From contig NZ_WLCM01000030.1 in assembly GCF_013317235.1 (NCBI RefSeq), positions 1 to 53,833 on the forward strand: 53,833 nucleotides of DNA. Direction: 5' to 3'. A model generated the notes under the pieces. It saw nothing but the letters and a program-made list of their open reading frames with translations. It ran no database searches and was not told where the DNA came from. Positions within the stretch are counted from its first letter, which is position 1. Every line of letters starts with the position of its first letter. Below are positions 35,003-43,019 of this stretch, in pieces. This DNA is from Leisingera sp. ANG59. GTDB lineage: Bacteria > Pseudomonadota > Alphaproteobacteria > Rhodobacterales > Rhodobacteraceae. The position numbers and the translations under genes were made by a program.

Positions 35003-35028
35003 CGGTATACGCCTAAAGTCGCATATGG
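35003..35028 (+). promoter_or_regulatory. Copy of the PQQ-island motif (site F)
   Basis: CGGTAT followed by ACGCCTAAAGTCGCATATGG lies about 54 bases upstream of the response-regulator ATG 34949. Aligned without gaps to site D (36947) it shares CGGTAT, the GTCG core and flanking A residues. It is more diverged than sites A-D. Confidence 0.4.
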
Positions 35029-35091
35029 AGGGCGCCCCCCCGCAGGAGGCGCGCCCGGGTTTGTTGCCTGCGGCCCGCAGCCGGGGCGGGG

Positions 35092-36858
35092 TCAGTCCGC
35101 CTGCGCCAGCTGGCGGGGCAGGCGGAACGTCCAGACCATGCCGCCCTGGTTCAGATAGTTGACCTTCTTGGCGACCTCGCCGCCCCACAGCGGCACCGCG
35201 CCGCCCCAGCCGGACACGACAGAGACATACTGCACGCCGTCCTGTTCCCAGGTGACGGGCTGGCCGACGATGCCGGAGCCGGTCTGGAACGACCACAGCT
35301 CCTCGCCGGTCTCGTCGTCAAAGGCGATGAAGCGGCCCTCGGGAGTGCCGGTGAACACCAGCCCGCCCGCGGTGGTCATCACCCCGGCCCAGAGCGGCGC
35401 GTCGTTCTTGTATTCCCACTTGATCTCGCCGGTGTCCGGGTCGATCGCCTTGAGGCTGCCGATATGGTCCTCGTAGTTCGGCTTGATGGTGAAGCCCGCA
35501 CCCAGGTAGGCGGCGCCCTTCTTGTAGCTGATCGGCTCGTTCCAGATGTCCATACCCCATTCGTTCGAGGGCACATAGAAATTACCGGTGTTTTGCGAGA
35601 ACGCCATCGGCATCCAGTTCTTGCCGCCCAGGAACGACGGCGAGGCAAAGATCACCTCCCCCTTGTTGCCATCGGCTGCGTCCGCCGGGTTTCCGGGGCG
35701 GTTTTCCTCGACAAAGACCGGGCGGCCGGTGTCGTCGATGCGCTCGGCCCAGGTGATGTCCTTGACGAAGGGCGTTGCGCTGACGAATTTGCCGTCCTCG
35801 CGGTTCAGGACATAGAAAAAGCCATTGCGGTCGGCGGTGGCGAAGCGCTTGTTGCCGCTGCGGTCGGAATAGGCGACCACCTCGTTGACGCCGTCATAGT
35901 CCCAGCCCTCGCGCGGAGTAGTCTGGAAGTGCCACTTGATCTCGCCGTTGGAAGGGTCGATGCCGATGCGGCTGGCGGCATAGAGGTTGTCGCCGGTATT
36001 GCCCTCCACCGGGGTGCCGGCGTTGCGCAGGTGGCTGTTCCAGGGCGCCGGGTTGCCGGCGCCGAAGACCAGCGTGTCGGTCTCCGCATCATAGGAGCCG
36101 CCGAGCCAGGTGGCGCCGCCGCCAGTCTTCCACATGTCGCCCGGCCAGGTGGCGTTCAGGGTGCCGGTCATGGTGCTTTCCTCACCCTTGAAGGTGCCCA
36201 TGTGGCCCTCAATCACCGGCCGGGTCCAGACCAGCTCGCCGGTTTCAGCGTCGCGCGCCTGCACCTCGCCGACAATGCCGAACTCGCCGCCGGAGTTGCC
36301 GGTGATCACCAGCCCGTTGACGATCAGCGGCGCCGCGGTCAGCGAATAGCCGGCCTTGTAGTCGGCCACCTTCTTGCGCCACTTCACGTCGCCGGTCTTG
36401 AGGTCCAGCGCCACGATGCGGGCGTCCAGCGTGCCGAAATAGAAGGTGTCGCCATAGATCGCGCCGCCGCGGTTCACCACGTCGCAGCAGGGCAGGATGC
36501 CTTCGGGCAGCCGGGCGTCGTACTGCCAGATTTCGCGGCCGGTCTCGACGTCGATGGCATAGACCCGGCTGTAGGAGCCGGTGATATACATGATGCCGTC
36601 ATAGATCAGCGGCTGGGTCTCCTGACCGCGCTGCTTTTCGCCGCCGAGGCTGAAGGCCCAGGCGGGCACAAGGTTTGCGACGTTGTCCCTATTCAGCGTG
36701 TCCAGCGGGCTGTAGCGCTGCAGGTGGCGCCCCATCCCGTTGGTCACCACCTGGGTGGTGGTTGTCTGGTCGTTCCTGAGGTCGTCCTCGGTGACCCCGG
36801 CGTGGCTGACGCCCGCCATCATGGTCCCTGCGGCGACCGCCGTGATGAAGCGGTTCAT
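35092..36858 (-). CDS. PQQ-dependent alcohol dehydrogenase, lanthanide type (ExaF/PedH-like)
   Basis: The 588-residue periplasmic quinoprotein has a signal peptide (about 1-20) and an eight-bladed propeller. PQQ contacts include the vicinal disulfide Cys124-Cys125 ([11 protein letters not shown]). The catalytic base region reads GWDYDGVNE, with Asp320 followed two residues later by Asp322. Asp at that second position is the mark of lanthanide-binding quinoproteins (XoxF, ExaF, PedH); calcium enzymes have Ala or Ser. By length and neighbours it is closer to ethanol dehydrogenases (ExaA/ExaF/PedE/PedH) than to XoxF methanol dehydrogenase. ATG 36858 follows GGAGGAG. It would oxidise primary alcohols, passing electrons to the cytochrome c550 encoded at 41415. 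Confidence 0.9.
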   Translation of the reverse strand: MNRFITAVAAGTMMAGVSHAGVTEDDLRNDQTTTTQVVTNGMGRHLQRYSPLDTLNRDNVANLVPAWAFSLGGEKQRGQETQPLIYDGIMYITGSYSRVYAIDVETGREIWQYDARLPEGILPCCDVVNRGGAIYGDTFYFGTLDARIVALDLKTGDVKWRKKVADYKAGYSLTAAPLIVNGLVITGNSGGEFGIVGEVQARDAETGELVWTRPVIEGHMGTFKGEESTMTGTLNATWPGDMWKTGGGATWLGGSYDAETDTLVFGAGNPAPWNSHLRNAGTPVEGNTGDNLYAASRIGIDPSNGEIKWHFQTTPREGWDYDGVNEVVAYSDRSGNKRFATADRNGFFYVLNREDGKFVSATPFVKDITWAERIDDTGRPVFVEENRPGNPADAADGNKGEVIFASPSFLGGKNWMPMAFSQNTGNFYVPSNEWGMDIWNEPISYKKGAAYLGAGFTIKPNYEDHIGSLKAIDPDTGEIKWEYKNDAPLWAGVMTTAGGLVFTGTPEGRFIAFDDETGEELWSFQTGSGIVGQPVTWEQDGVQYVSVVSGWGGAVPLWGGEVAKKVNYLNQGGMVWTFRLPRQLAQAD

Positions 36859-37091
36859 TGGGCTCCTCCCTTTCATTGGATCATCAACAGCCACTGCCCG
36901 GTGCGGGCTGCCGGCCTGCCACAGTATCCAAGGCGCGCCGGAAGAGCGGTATTGCACAATGGTCGTAAGCGGAGGGCGGCAGGGGCAGGGGGGAGGGCCC
37001 GGCACGGCAGCGCCCGGCGCCTTGCGGCCCGGGTTTGCGGTGCAGGCCCCGCGCTGCGTCAGCCTGCGGCGCGGAGCGGGGCGGTTCAGCC
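36859..37091. other. Upstream region of the quinoprotein gene
   Basis: A 233-base spacer between the ABC permease gene and the quinoprotein gene, both reverse. It contains site D (36947-36972) and presumably the quinoprotein promoter. No other signal or gene was recognised. Confidence 0.5.
36947..36972 (+). promoter_or_regulatory. Copy of the PQQ-island motif (site D)
   Basis: ATTGCACAATGGTCGTAAG (36951-36969) matches the consensus ATTGGMCNWWRGTCGTAGG without gaps. It starts 89 bases upstream of the quinoprotein gene ATG, a distance compatible with an activator site. Confidence 0.55.
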
Positions 37092-37886
37092 TTATTTCGC
37101 GGCCTTTCGGATCAGCCCGCGCGCCGGGTCGTAGCCCCAGACCGCCAGTCCCAGCCAGACCAGCCCGGAAAGCAGCACCCAGGCCAGCGCGGCGGCGTTC
37201 AGCTGCTGATAAAGCGCAAAGCGGATCAGCTCGACCGCCTGGCTGAAGGGGTTCACGGCGCAGATATCGCGCAGCAGCGCCGAGCTTTCGGCCATTTTCC
37301 ACAACGGGTAGAGCGCGGTGGACAGGAAGAATATCGGGAAGATCACGAAATTCATCACTCCGGCGAAATTCTCCAGCTGGCGGATCACCGAGGACAGCGC
37401 CAGCCCCAGCGCCCCCAGCATCAGCCCCGCCGGGACCAGGGCGGGCAGCAGCGCGGCATAGCCGACCCAGCCGAAGCGGATGCCGAAAATCGCCGCCAGC
37501 GCCAGGAACACATAAACCTGCAGGATAGAGATCGCGGTGCTGGCGAGCAGGCGGCAGACCAGCAGCCACCAGCGCGGCAGCGGACTGGTCAGCAGCAGCC
37601 GCATCGAGCCCATTTCCCGGTCATAGACCATCGACAGCGAGCTTTGCATGCCGTTGAACAGAAGGATCATGCCGCACAGGCCTGGAACGATATAGACTTC
37701 GTAGGTGGTGTAGGTGGCGTAGGGCGGGGTGATCGACAGGCCAAGCGCGGCGCGAAAGCCCGCGGCAAAGACCACCAGCCACAGCATCGGCCGCACCAGC
37801 GCCGCGACGAAGCGGCTGCGCTGGCCAATGAACCGCAGCGCCTCGCGCTGCGTGATTGCCGCCAGGGCTGCGAGCCAGGCGGTCAT
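37092..37886 (-). CDS. ABC-2 type permease of the PQQ-linked ABC system
   Basis: The 264-residue inner-membrane permease has six hydrophobic segments and the ABC-2 pattern ([41 protein letters not shown]). It fits the permease type that accompanies PQQ-dependent catabolism operons (the TIGR03861-style protein). ABC-2 permeases usually export, so this system may export or position something the periplasmic quinoprotein needs; the cargo is unknown. Its start overlaps the ATPase stop by four bases. It is the last gene of the 41244-37092 operon. Confidence 0.85.
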   Translation of the reverse strand: MTAWLAALAAITQREALRFIGQRSRFVAALVRPMLWLVVFAAGFRAALGLSITPPYATYTTYEVYIVPGLCGMILLFNGMQSSLSMVYDREMGSMRLLLTSPLPRWWLLVCRLLASTAISILQVYVFLALAAIFGIRFGWVGYAALLPALVPAGLMLGALGLALSSVIRQLENFAGVMNFVIFPIFFLSTALYPLWKMAESSALLRDICAVNPFSQAVELIRFALYQQLNAAALAWVLLSGLVWLGLAVWGYDPARGLIRKAAK

Positions 37887-38602
37887 ACCGCCTCTCCTGT
37901 CAGCCTGAGAAAGTGATCGGCCAGCCCGAGCCCGCCGCGCAGCTGGCGGGCCGTGCCGTCTTGCGCCAGCTTGCCGCGGTGCAGGATCAGCAGCTGGTCG
38001 GCGTCTTCGATCTCGTCGGTGAGATGGGTGGCCCAGAGCACCGTCAGCCCCTTGCGCCGCGACAAGTCGTGCACATGGGCGGTGATCGCGTGCCGGGTTG
38101 CCGCGTCCAGCCCCACTGTCGGCTCGTCCAGCAGCAGCACCTTGGGATGGTGGATCAGGCTGCGGGCAATCTCCAGCCGGCGGCGGTGTCCGCCATTGAG
38201 GTCGCGCACCCGCTCACCCAGCCGGCCGGGCATCTCCAGCCGCTCCAGCGCGGCCTCGATCCGGGCCTGTGCCCTAGCGCCGCGCAGACCGTGCAGGGCG
38301 GCGAAATAGCTGAGATTGCGCTGCACCGTCAGGTCCAGGTCCAGCGTTGGCTGTTGGAACAACACCCCCATCCGGCGCAGCGCCTTGCGCGGGGCGCGGG
38401 CCATGTCGTGGCCGTCGATCTCGATCCTGCCCTGCGGCGCGGTGAACAGCCGGGTGAGCAGCGCAAACAGCGTCGACTTGCCTGCGCCGTTGGGGCCGAG
38501 CAGGGCGCAGAAGGTGCCGGGTTCAACCCGGAAGCTGACTGCGTCCAGCGCCTGCCGGGCGCCGTAGGCATAGCTCAGGTTTTCCACCCGCAGCCCGGTC
38601 AT
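37883..38602 (-). CDS. ABC transporter ATP-binding protein of the PQQ-linked ABC system
   Basis: The 239-residue single-cassette ATPase has Walker A GPNGAGKSTLFALL, Walker B VLLLDEPTVGLD and H-loop WATHLTDEI. Its signature is NGGHRRRLEIA instead of LSGGQ; this basic GGHRRR form is characteristic of the PQQ-dependent-catabolism ATPases (TIGR03864 style). It overlaps both neighbours by four bases, so permease, ATPase and the 38599 protein are translationally coupled. Confidence 0.88.
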   Translation of the reverse strand: MTGLRVENLSYAYGARQALDAVSFRVEPGTFCALLGPNGAGKSTLFALLTRLFTAPQGRIEIDGHDMARAPRKALRRMGVLFQQPTLDLDLTVQRNLSYFAALHGLRGARAQARIEAALERLEMPGRLGERVRDLNGGHRRRLEIARSLIHHPKVLLLDEPTVGLDAATRHAITAHVHDLSRRKGLTVLWATHLTDEIEDADQLLILHRGKLAQDGTARQLRGGLGLADHFLRLTGEAV

Positions 38603-39057
38603 CGGATGGTGATCTCCAACCGCTGGGTGTCGCCGGTGGAGCCGGGCACCTTGAGGTGGTAATTCCCAGGCTTCAGCGCGATGAAGCCGATCTCCATCTC
38701 GCCGGCCTCGTCGAACTCGATGCTGTCGAGCCCCAGCGGGCGGATCTCGAGGCCCTCCACTACGATCTCGTCGATCCAGATTGCGCGGAAGAACTCCGCC
38801 CCCGTTAGCGCCAGTTCCTGGCTGCCGTCGCCCTGGATCTCGAACTCGTAATATGTGCCGGAGTTCAGCACCCAGGGTGCATCGGCCAGCGGCATTCCCG
38901 CCGACAGGGTGATGGGCGGCAGGTCCTCCTTGTTGGCAGCGGACAGCAGCCCGGCAAGGCCAAAGCCGGCCTTGCCCGGATCATCACCGTCAGCGGCCAG
39001 GGCGGCGGCCGGCAGCGCAAGGCACAGCGCCGCGGCGAAAAGGCGGGAGTTCAGCAT
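38599..39057 (-). CDS. Exported protein of unknown function in the PQQ operon
   Basis: The 152-residue protein has a signal peptide (about 1-22, cleavage near ALAA) and no recognised domain. The mature part is acidic and beta-rich: a YYEFEIQGDGSQELALTGAEFF segment, then FDEAGEMEIGFIALKPGNYHLKVPG, reminiscent of a cupredoxin-like or Ig-like sandwich but without an obvious metal-ligand set. It lies 49 bases after the beta-propeller gene and overlaps the ATPase start by four bases, so it belongs to the ABC system, perhaps as its periplasmic partner. No function can be given. Confidence 0.75.
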   Translation of the reverse strand: MLNSRLFAAALCLALPAAALAADGDDPGKAGFGLAGLLSAANKEDLPPITLSAGMPLADAPWVLNSGTYYEFEIQGDGSQELALTGAEFFRAIWIDEIVVEGLEIRPLGLDSIEFDEAGEMEIGFIALKPGNYHLKVPGSTGDTQRLEITIR

Positions 39058-39106
39058 CGGGGATCCTCCTGTCAGGATGCGCCGCGCCGCCGGGGCGCAG
39101 CAAGTC

Positions 39107-40084
39107 TCAGGGGCGCAGTGCTGCGCCCCAGGGAAAACGGCCGACCTTGATCGACTTCAGCGCCTGGCGCCGGGCGGTGTCGATCACGGTGACATCTCCG
39201 GACACGCCGTTGGTGGTGAACAGCAGCGACTTGTCGGGCGAAAACGCCATGTGCCAGACCCGGCGGCCGACCAGGATGTAATCCTCCACCTCCAGCGTCT
39301 CAGCATTGACCACCGCCACATGGTTGGAAGGCCCCAGCGCCACAAAGGCGGTCTGTTCATCATTGGTGAAGGCAAACCCGACTGGCTGCACCCGGTCGGG
39401 GTGCACGCCCTTGACATCAAAGGTTATCTTGCCTGTCTCGGCCTGGGTGGCGGTGTCGAAGACGGTGATGGTGCCGCCGATCTCGGAGGAGACCCACAGC
39501 GCGCTGCCGCCGGCGGTGAATTCAGCGTGACGGGGGCGGGCGTCGACCAGAGTGTTGGCAAACAGCTGTTGCGTCTGCGTGTCGATCCAATGCGCCATGT
39601 TGGTGGTCTCGGAGGTGGTGATTGCGATCCGGCCATCGGGCGAGACCGCCATGCCCTCGGGCTCGATCCCGACATTGATCTGGGCAACCACCTTGCGGGT
39701 TTCCGTATCCACCACCGTGGTCACGGCGTCGTCCTCGTTGGCGATGTAGAGATGCCGGTCGTTGGGATGCAGCACGAATTGCTCGGGATCCTCGCCGGAA
39801 GGCAGGTCGTGCAGGATCTCGCCGGTGGCGGCATCCAGAACCTGGACCGTGTCGCTGTCGGAGGCGCAGACATAGACCCGCGAGAAATCCTTGGAGAAGG
39901 TGATGCCGCGCGGCCGCTCCCCCGTTGCGATGGTGCGGACCACCTCAAGCGTGGCGATGTCGATCACGCTGATGGTGTCGTCCTTTTCATTGGTCACCCA
40001 GATTTCCGCGGCGCCTAGGGGCGGCGCCGGGGCCAGCAGCGCCGAGAGGGCGAGGGCGGCAAGGGATTTTGCAGCAAATGTCAT
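39107..40084 (-). CDS. PQQ-dependent catabolism-associated beta-propeller protein
   Basis: The 325-residue exported protein has a signal peptide (cleavage near LGAA). About seven YVTN-type beta-propeller repeats follow; each has an IDTxTxxVV-like strand and a GxxPxGMAVSPDG-like turn (for example IATGERPRGITFSKD, VGIEPEGMAVSPDG). It fits the propeller protein of PQQ-linked operons (TIGR03866 style). No PQQ-binding cysteine pair is present, so it is probably not itself a quinoprotein. ATGA overlap with the upstream binding protein. Its role is unknown. Confidence 0.87.
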   Translation of the reverse strand: MTFAAKSLAALALSALLAPAPPLGAAEIWVTNEKDDTISVIDIATLEVVRTIATGERPRGITFSKDFSRVYVCASDSDTVQVLDAATGEILHDLPSGEDPEQFVLHPNDRHLYIANEDDAVTTVVDTETRKVVAQINVGIEPEGMAVSPDGRIAITTSETTNMAHWIDTQTQQLFANTLVDARPRHAEFTAGGSALWVSSEIGGTITVFDTATQAETGKITFDVKGVHPDRVQPVGFAFTNDEQTAFVALGPSNHVAVVNAETLEVEDYILVGRRVWHMAFSPDKSLLFTTNGVSGDVTVIDTARRQALKSIKVGRFPWGAALRP

Positions 40085-41244
40085 TGGAAGGCTCCGCAGC
40101 GGCTTTCGGGCGCATCAAGGCCCAGAGTGTCGAGTTCGCTGTGCTGGTGCAGGAAGCCGGGCAGGGGCGCCTGCGCCGCCAGCGCGCGGGGAGTGGCAAG
40201 CGGGATCGGTTGGCGCAGCTGGCCGTTCCAGCTGCGGTAGCTGAGCGGGCGGCCCTTGAAGCCGGCCAGCTCGAATGCGTCCGACAGCAGGTAGCGGCGC
40301 AGGACGCCCGCGTCGGACGAGCCGGTGCGGGTCACCGCCTCGCCGATGCTGCGTACCGCGGCCCAGGCGGCGTAATCCCGCGCCAGCATCTTGCGCCCGG
40401 CAAGCTCCTGGAACCGCGACTGCAGCTGCGCGGCGCCCCATTGCTCGACCACCGGCGCCCAGGCGGCGGGGACCAGGCCTTCGGAGCCGGCGACCGGCCG
40501 CGGCAGCCAGGTGTTGTAGGGCAGGTAGCGGGCGAAATCCTGCAGCTCGTCGGCGACCAGCAGCAGATCGTGGCGGCCCAGGCCCTGTGACATCAGCGGC
40601 ACCTCCTGGGCGGCGTTGCGGCGCATGTCGGCGCCATAGTCCCAGGTCCGTTCGGCGGCGATTTCCAGCCCGAACTTGGCGGCGCTCTGGCGCAAGGCAC
40701 CGGCAAAGGCCTGGTCCTGCGGGTTCTTGCCGGTGATCAGCGCCAGCCCGGTCCAGCGCTTGGACAGCGCAAACTGCATCAGCGCATCGCTGCGCATTAG
40801 GTCCGAGGGCAGGGTGTGCAACAGGTTGCGGCGGCAGTCGCCGCTGCGCAGGCCGGTGTCCGGGCTGGCGGTGTTGAACAGCAGCGCCTCCTGCGCCTCC
40901 GGCAGGGCGGCGGCGGCCAGCAGCGCCGGTTTGGGCGCATCCAGAATCAGCAGCGCGCTGCGTGCCAGCGCCGCCCGCGCCGCAGCGGCAAAATCGCCGC
41001 CAGGCGGCACTGCCACCGTCTCCAGGCTGTAGCTGTGGCCAAGGAAGCTGCCGGTGGTCCGGTTGTCTGCCAGCCCCAGCCGGGCGCCGGTCTCGCCCAG
41101 GTCCGCAGGCGGCGGGTCGAGATTGGAGAGGGTGGGGGGCTGCTGCTCCTGCTGTTTCAGGTAGATGACCGGCACCTCGAGCCCGGCGGCCGCGGCAAAG
41201 GCGGCGGGGCAGAGGGCCATCAGGAGTGTGATCAGAAAGCGCAT
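40081..41244 (-). CDS. ABC substrate-binding protein of the PQQ alcohol dehydrogenase system
   Basis: The 387-residue protein has a signal peptide (residues 1-20, MRFLITLLMALCPAAFAAAA) and a type I periplasmic-binding fold like branched-chain amino-acid binders (GDFAAAARAALARSALLILDAPKPA; RWTGLALITGKNPQDQAFAGALR). It fits the binding protein associated with PQQ-dependent alcohol dehydrogenase operons (TIGR03863 style). It is the first gene of the 41244-37092 operon, where it meets an exporter-like ABC pair rather than an importer, so it may be a periplasmic sensor or chaperone. The start at 41244 is set by the signal peptide; the ribosome site is weak. Confidence 0.82.
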   Translation of the reverse strand: MRFLITLLMALCPAAFAAAAGLEVPVIYLKQQEQQPPTLSNLDPPPADLGETGARLGLADNRTTGSFLGHSYSLETVAVPPGGDFAAAARAALARSALLILDAPKPALLAAAALPEAQEALLFNTASPDTGLRSGDCRRNLLHTLPSDLMRSDALMQFALSKRWTGLALITGKNPQDQAFAGALRQSAAKFGLEIAAERTWDYGADMRRNAAQEVPLMSQGLGRHDLLLVADELQDFARYLPYNTWLPRPVAGSEGLVPAAWAPVVEQWGAAQLQSRFQELAGRKMLARDYAAWAAVRSIGEAVTRTGSSDAGVLRRYLLSDAFELAGFKGRPLSYRSWNGQLRQPIPLATPRALAAQAPLPGFLHQHSELDTLGLDAPESRCGAFQ

Positions 41245-41301
41245 CGGGGTACCCGGTTCTGGCTGCATGGGCCGAGCGTACTGCCGCCCGCAGCCCCGCG
41301 G

Positions 41302-41325
41302 CCATTGGACCAAGGTCGTAGGCCG
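41302..41325 (+). promoter_or_regulatory. Copy of the PQQ-island motif (site A)
   Basis: ATTGGACCAAGGTCGTAGG (41304-41322) is the best copy of the motif. It sits in the divergent spacer between the binding-protein operon (ATG 41244, reverse) and the cytochrome gene (ATG 41415, forward), so it could serve either. Confidence 0.6.
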
Positions 41326-41336
41326 CCGGGGCCGGA

Positions 41337-41355
41337 GGCCGACTTAAGTCGCGTA
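41337..41355 (+). promoter_or_regulatory. Weak second motif copy (site G)
   Basis: GGCCGACTTAAGTCGCGTA shares the GAC and GTCG blocks at the same spacing as site A, but only 8 of 19 positions match. Its AAGTCGC-TA half also resembles site F. It is 60 bases upstream of the cytochrome gene. Tentative. Confidence 0.25.
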
Positions 41356-41414
41356 TCGGGGCAGGGCCTGGGCTGGCTATGGTTGCGGCAAGCTCAAACT
41401 TACGGGAGGAACTC

Positions 41415-42092
41415 ATGTTCAAATTGCCTCTTGCGGCCCTCGGGCTCGCGGCTCTTGCCACAACGGCGCAGGCCCACGGAGACGTCGCGCCGCAGCCTGT
41501 GAATACCGATGCCCTGCCCGAAGTGGGCGAAGAATGGCTGACCGAAAACCCCTATCGCGGCCAGGAGGCGGAAGTCTGGCAGGCGGCGATCGACATCGGC
41601 GGCAGCGGCTACAATCAGAACTGCGCCCGCTGCCACGGGCTCGGCGGCGTCTCCGGCGGGCTGGCCCCCGATCTGCGCTACCTGGAGGCAGAGGAAATGG
41701 GCGACGAATGGTTCGTGGAACGGTTCCGCACCGGCTACACCCAGAACGGCATCACCAAGATGCCCGCCTTCGGGGAACTGCTGGGCCAGAAGGCCGCCTG
41801 GGCCATCCGCACCTATTTGGAAACCCGGCCCGATGACGGCGCTCTGGACGAGGCCACCGGCCGGTTGCTGGAAATCCGCGATGAGCTGGCCGCGCTGGCC
41901 GGCGGCAGCGGCGGGGATGCGGCGGCGCTGCAGGCGGAGCTGTCGCAGATTGCGCAAGCGGTTGAAACCGGGTCCGGCGCGCCGGTAGCCGACAGCGCGG
42001 CCTACCGGGCGGCCAGCCTGATCGGCGGCGCGCAGCCGGACTTCGCCGGTGCCGCGGAGGCCCTGACCGTCGGCCTTTCGGCGGCGCACTGA
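41415..42092 (+). CDS. Cytochrome c550 (PedF-like)
   Basis: The 225-residue protein has a signal peptide (about 1-20, cleavage before HGDVAPQP), one haem-c site Cys70-Ala-Arg-Cys73-His74 (NCARCHGLGG) and a likely Met axial ligand in ITKMPAFGEL. The C-terminal 70 residues are an alanine-rich helical tail. It fits the cytochrome c550 associated with PQQ alcohol dehydrogenases (PedF in Pseudomonas putida, ExaB functionally) and would take electrons from the quinoprotein to the oxidase. GGGAGGA precedes ATG 41415. The XoxJ-like gene follows after 18 bases. Confidence 0.88.
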   Translation: MFKLPLAALGLAALATTAQAHGDVAPQPVNTDALPEVGEEWLTENPYRGQEAEVWQAAIDIGGSGYNQNCARCHGLGGVSGGLAPDLRYLEAEEMGDEWFVERFRTGYTQNGITKMPAFGELLGQKAAWAIRTYLETRPDDGALDEATGRLLEIRDELAALAGGSGGDAAALQAELSQIAQAVETGSGAPVADSAAYRAASLIGGAQPDFAGAAEALTVGLSAAH

Positions 42093-42110
42093 CACGGAGG
42101 GGCGCGGCAT

Positions 42111-43013
42111 ATGAGACAGCAGCTGGCCGGGCTTCTTGCGATTGCCGCGCTGGCCTGCGGCTGGGCGCAGGCGGGGCAGGCCCGCTGTGCGGATCATGTG
42201 CCGCAGCCCAAGCCGCAGAACGCCTCGCGCGATATCGTCGGTCAGGATCTTGAGACTATCCTCGAACGCGGTTTCATCACCTTTGCGGCCTATGAGGATT
42301 TTCCCCCCTGGTCCTATCAGGAGGCGGGCCGCATCAAAGGCGCCGACATCGACCTGGCCCGGCTGATTGCGGCGGAGCTGGGGGCCGAGGCCCGGTTCAC
42401 GCTGGTTGCGGCGGGCGAGACGCTGGATGCGGACCTGCGCAACTGGATCTGGAAGGGGCCGGTCGTGGGCGGCAGCGTGGCCAACGTCATGCTGCATGTG
42501 CCCTATTACAGCGAATTTGCCTGCCGGGTCGAACAGGTGGTGTTCACCGGCCAGTACCATGTCGAGGAGGTGGCCATCGCCTACCGCCGGGACGCCTATC
42601 CCGAAGACCCGCCGGTGCCGGCCTATTTCCGCTTCGACAGCGTCGCGGTGGAGAACGACTCGATTGCCGATTTCTACCTCTCGTCCTTTCCGGGCGGCCA
42701 GCTGAGCGGCAATATCCGCCGCTATCCGACGGCGGCAGCGGCCATGGCGGGCCTGGACCGGGCCGAGACCAAGGCGGCGATGGGGCCGCTGGCGCAGCTA
42801 GAGGCCGGGCTGACCGCGCAGACAGCCGTTCACACGCCGCCGCTGCCCGGGTTTTCCGCAGGCACCTGGACCGCCGGTGTGGCGGTTCATTTTTCCTATC
42901 GCCCGCTTGCTTATGCGGTGGAGGACGCCATTGCCGCCGCGCTGCAGGACGGCCGGATTGCTGCCATCTTTGCGGCCCACGGCCTGAGCCACCGGCCGCC
43001 GCAGCTGCGCTGA
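42111..43013 (+). CDS. Quinoprotein-associated periplasmic binding protein (MxaJ/XoxJ/PedG-like)
   Basis: The 300-residue protein has a signal peptide and the family 3 solute-binding fold of MxaJ/XoxJ proteins: ITFAAYEDFPPWSYQEAGRIKGADIDLARLIAAELG near the N-terminus, VGGSVANVMLHVPY, and ENDSIADFYLSSF. Such proteins are encoded beside quinoprotein dehydrogenases; a role in loading or activating the enzyme has been proposed for XoxJ. It follows the cytochrome gene closely and ends six bases from the converging ApbE gene. Confidence 0.85.
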   Translation: MRQQLAGLLAIAALACGWAQAGQARCADHVPQPKPQNASRDIVGQDLETILERGFITFAAYEDFPPWSYQEAGRIKGADIDLARLIAAELGAEARFTLVAAGETLDADLRNWIWKGPVVGGSVANVMLHVPYYSEFACRVEQVVFTGQYHVEEVAIAYRRDAYPEDPPVPAYFRFDSVAVENDSIADFYLSSFPGGQLSGNIRRYPTAAAAMAGLDRAETKAAMGPLAQLEAGLTAQTAVHTPPLPGFSAGTWTAGVAVHFSYRPLAYAVEDAIAAALQDGRIAAIFAAHGLSHRPPQLR

Positions 43014-43019
43014 TCCTGT

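Noticed and set aside
35092-36858. Naming the quinoprotein XoxF (methanol dehydrogenase)
   Set aside because: The lanthanide Asp is shared by XoxF, but length, neighbours (PedF-like cytochrome, ExaC-like dehydrogenase, DUF779) and regulator type fit the ethanol/other-alcohol ExaF/PedH group better.
35464-37134. A 556-codon forward frame across the quinoprotein gene
   Set aside because: The opposite strand encodes a full quinoprotein with signal peptide, vicinal cysteines and the Asp-Tyr-Asp motif; the forward frame is a shadow.
35092-37569. An N-terminally extended 825-residue version of the quinoprotein
   Set aside because: The extra 237 residues lie in the ABC permease gene and spacer in another frame; the real start at 36858 has GGAGGAG and a signal peptide.
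38599-39057. Lanmodulin-like lanthanide carrier
   Set aside because: The protein is acidic and exported, but no EF-hand-type loops are present.
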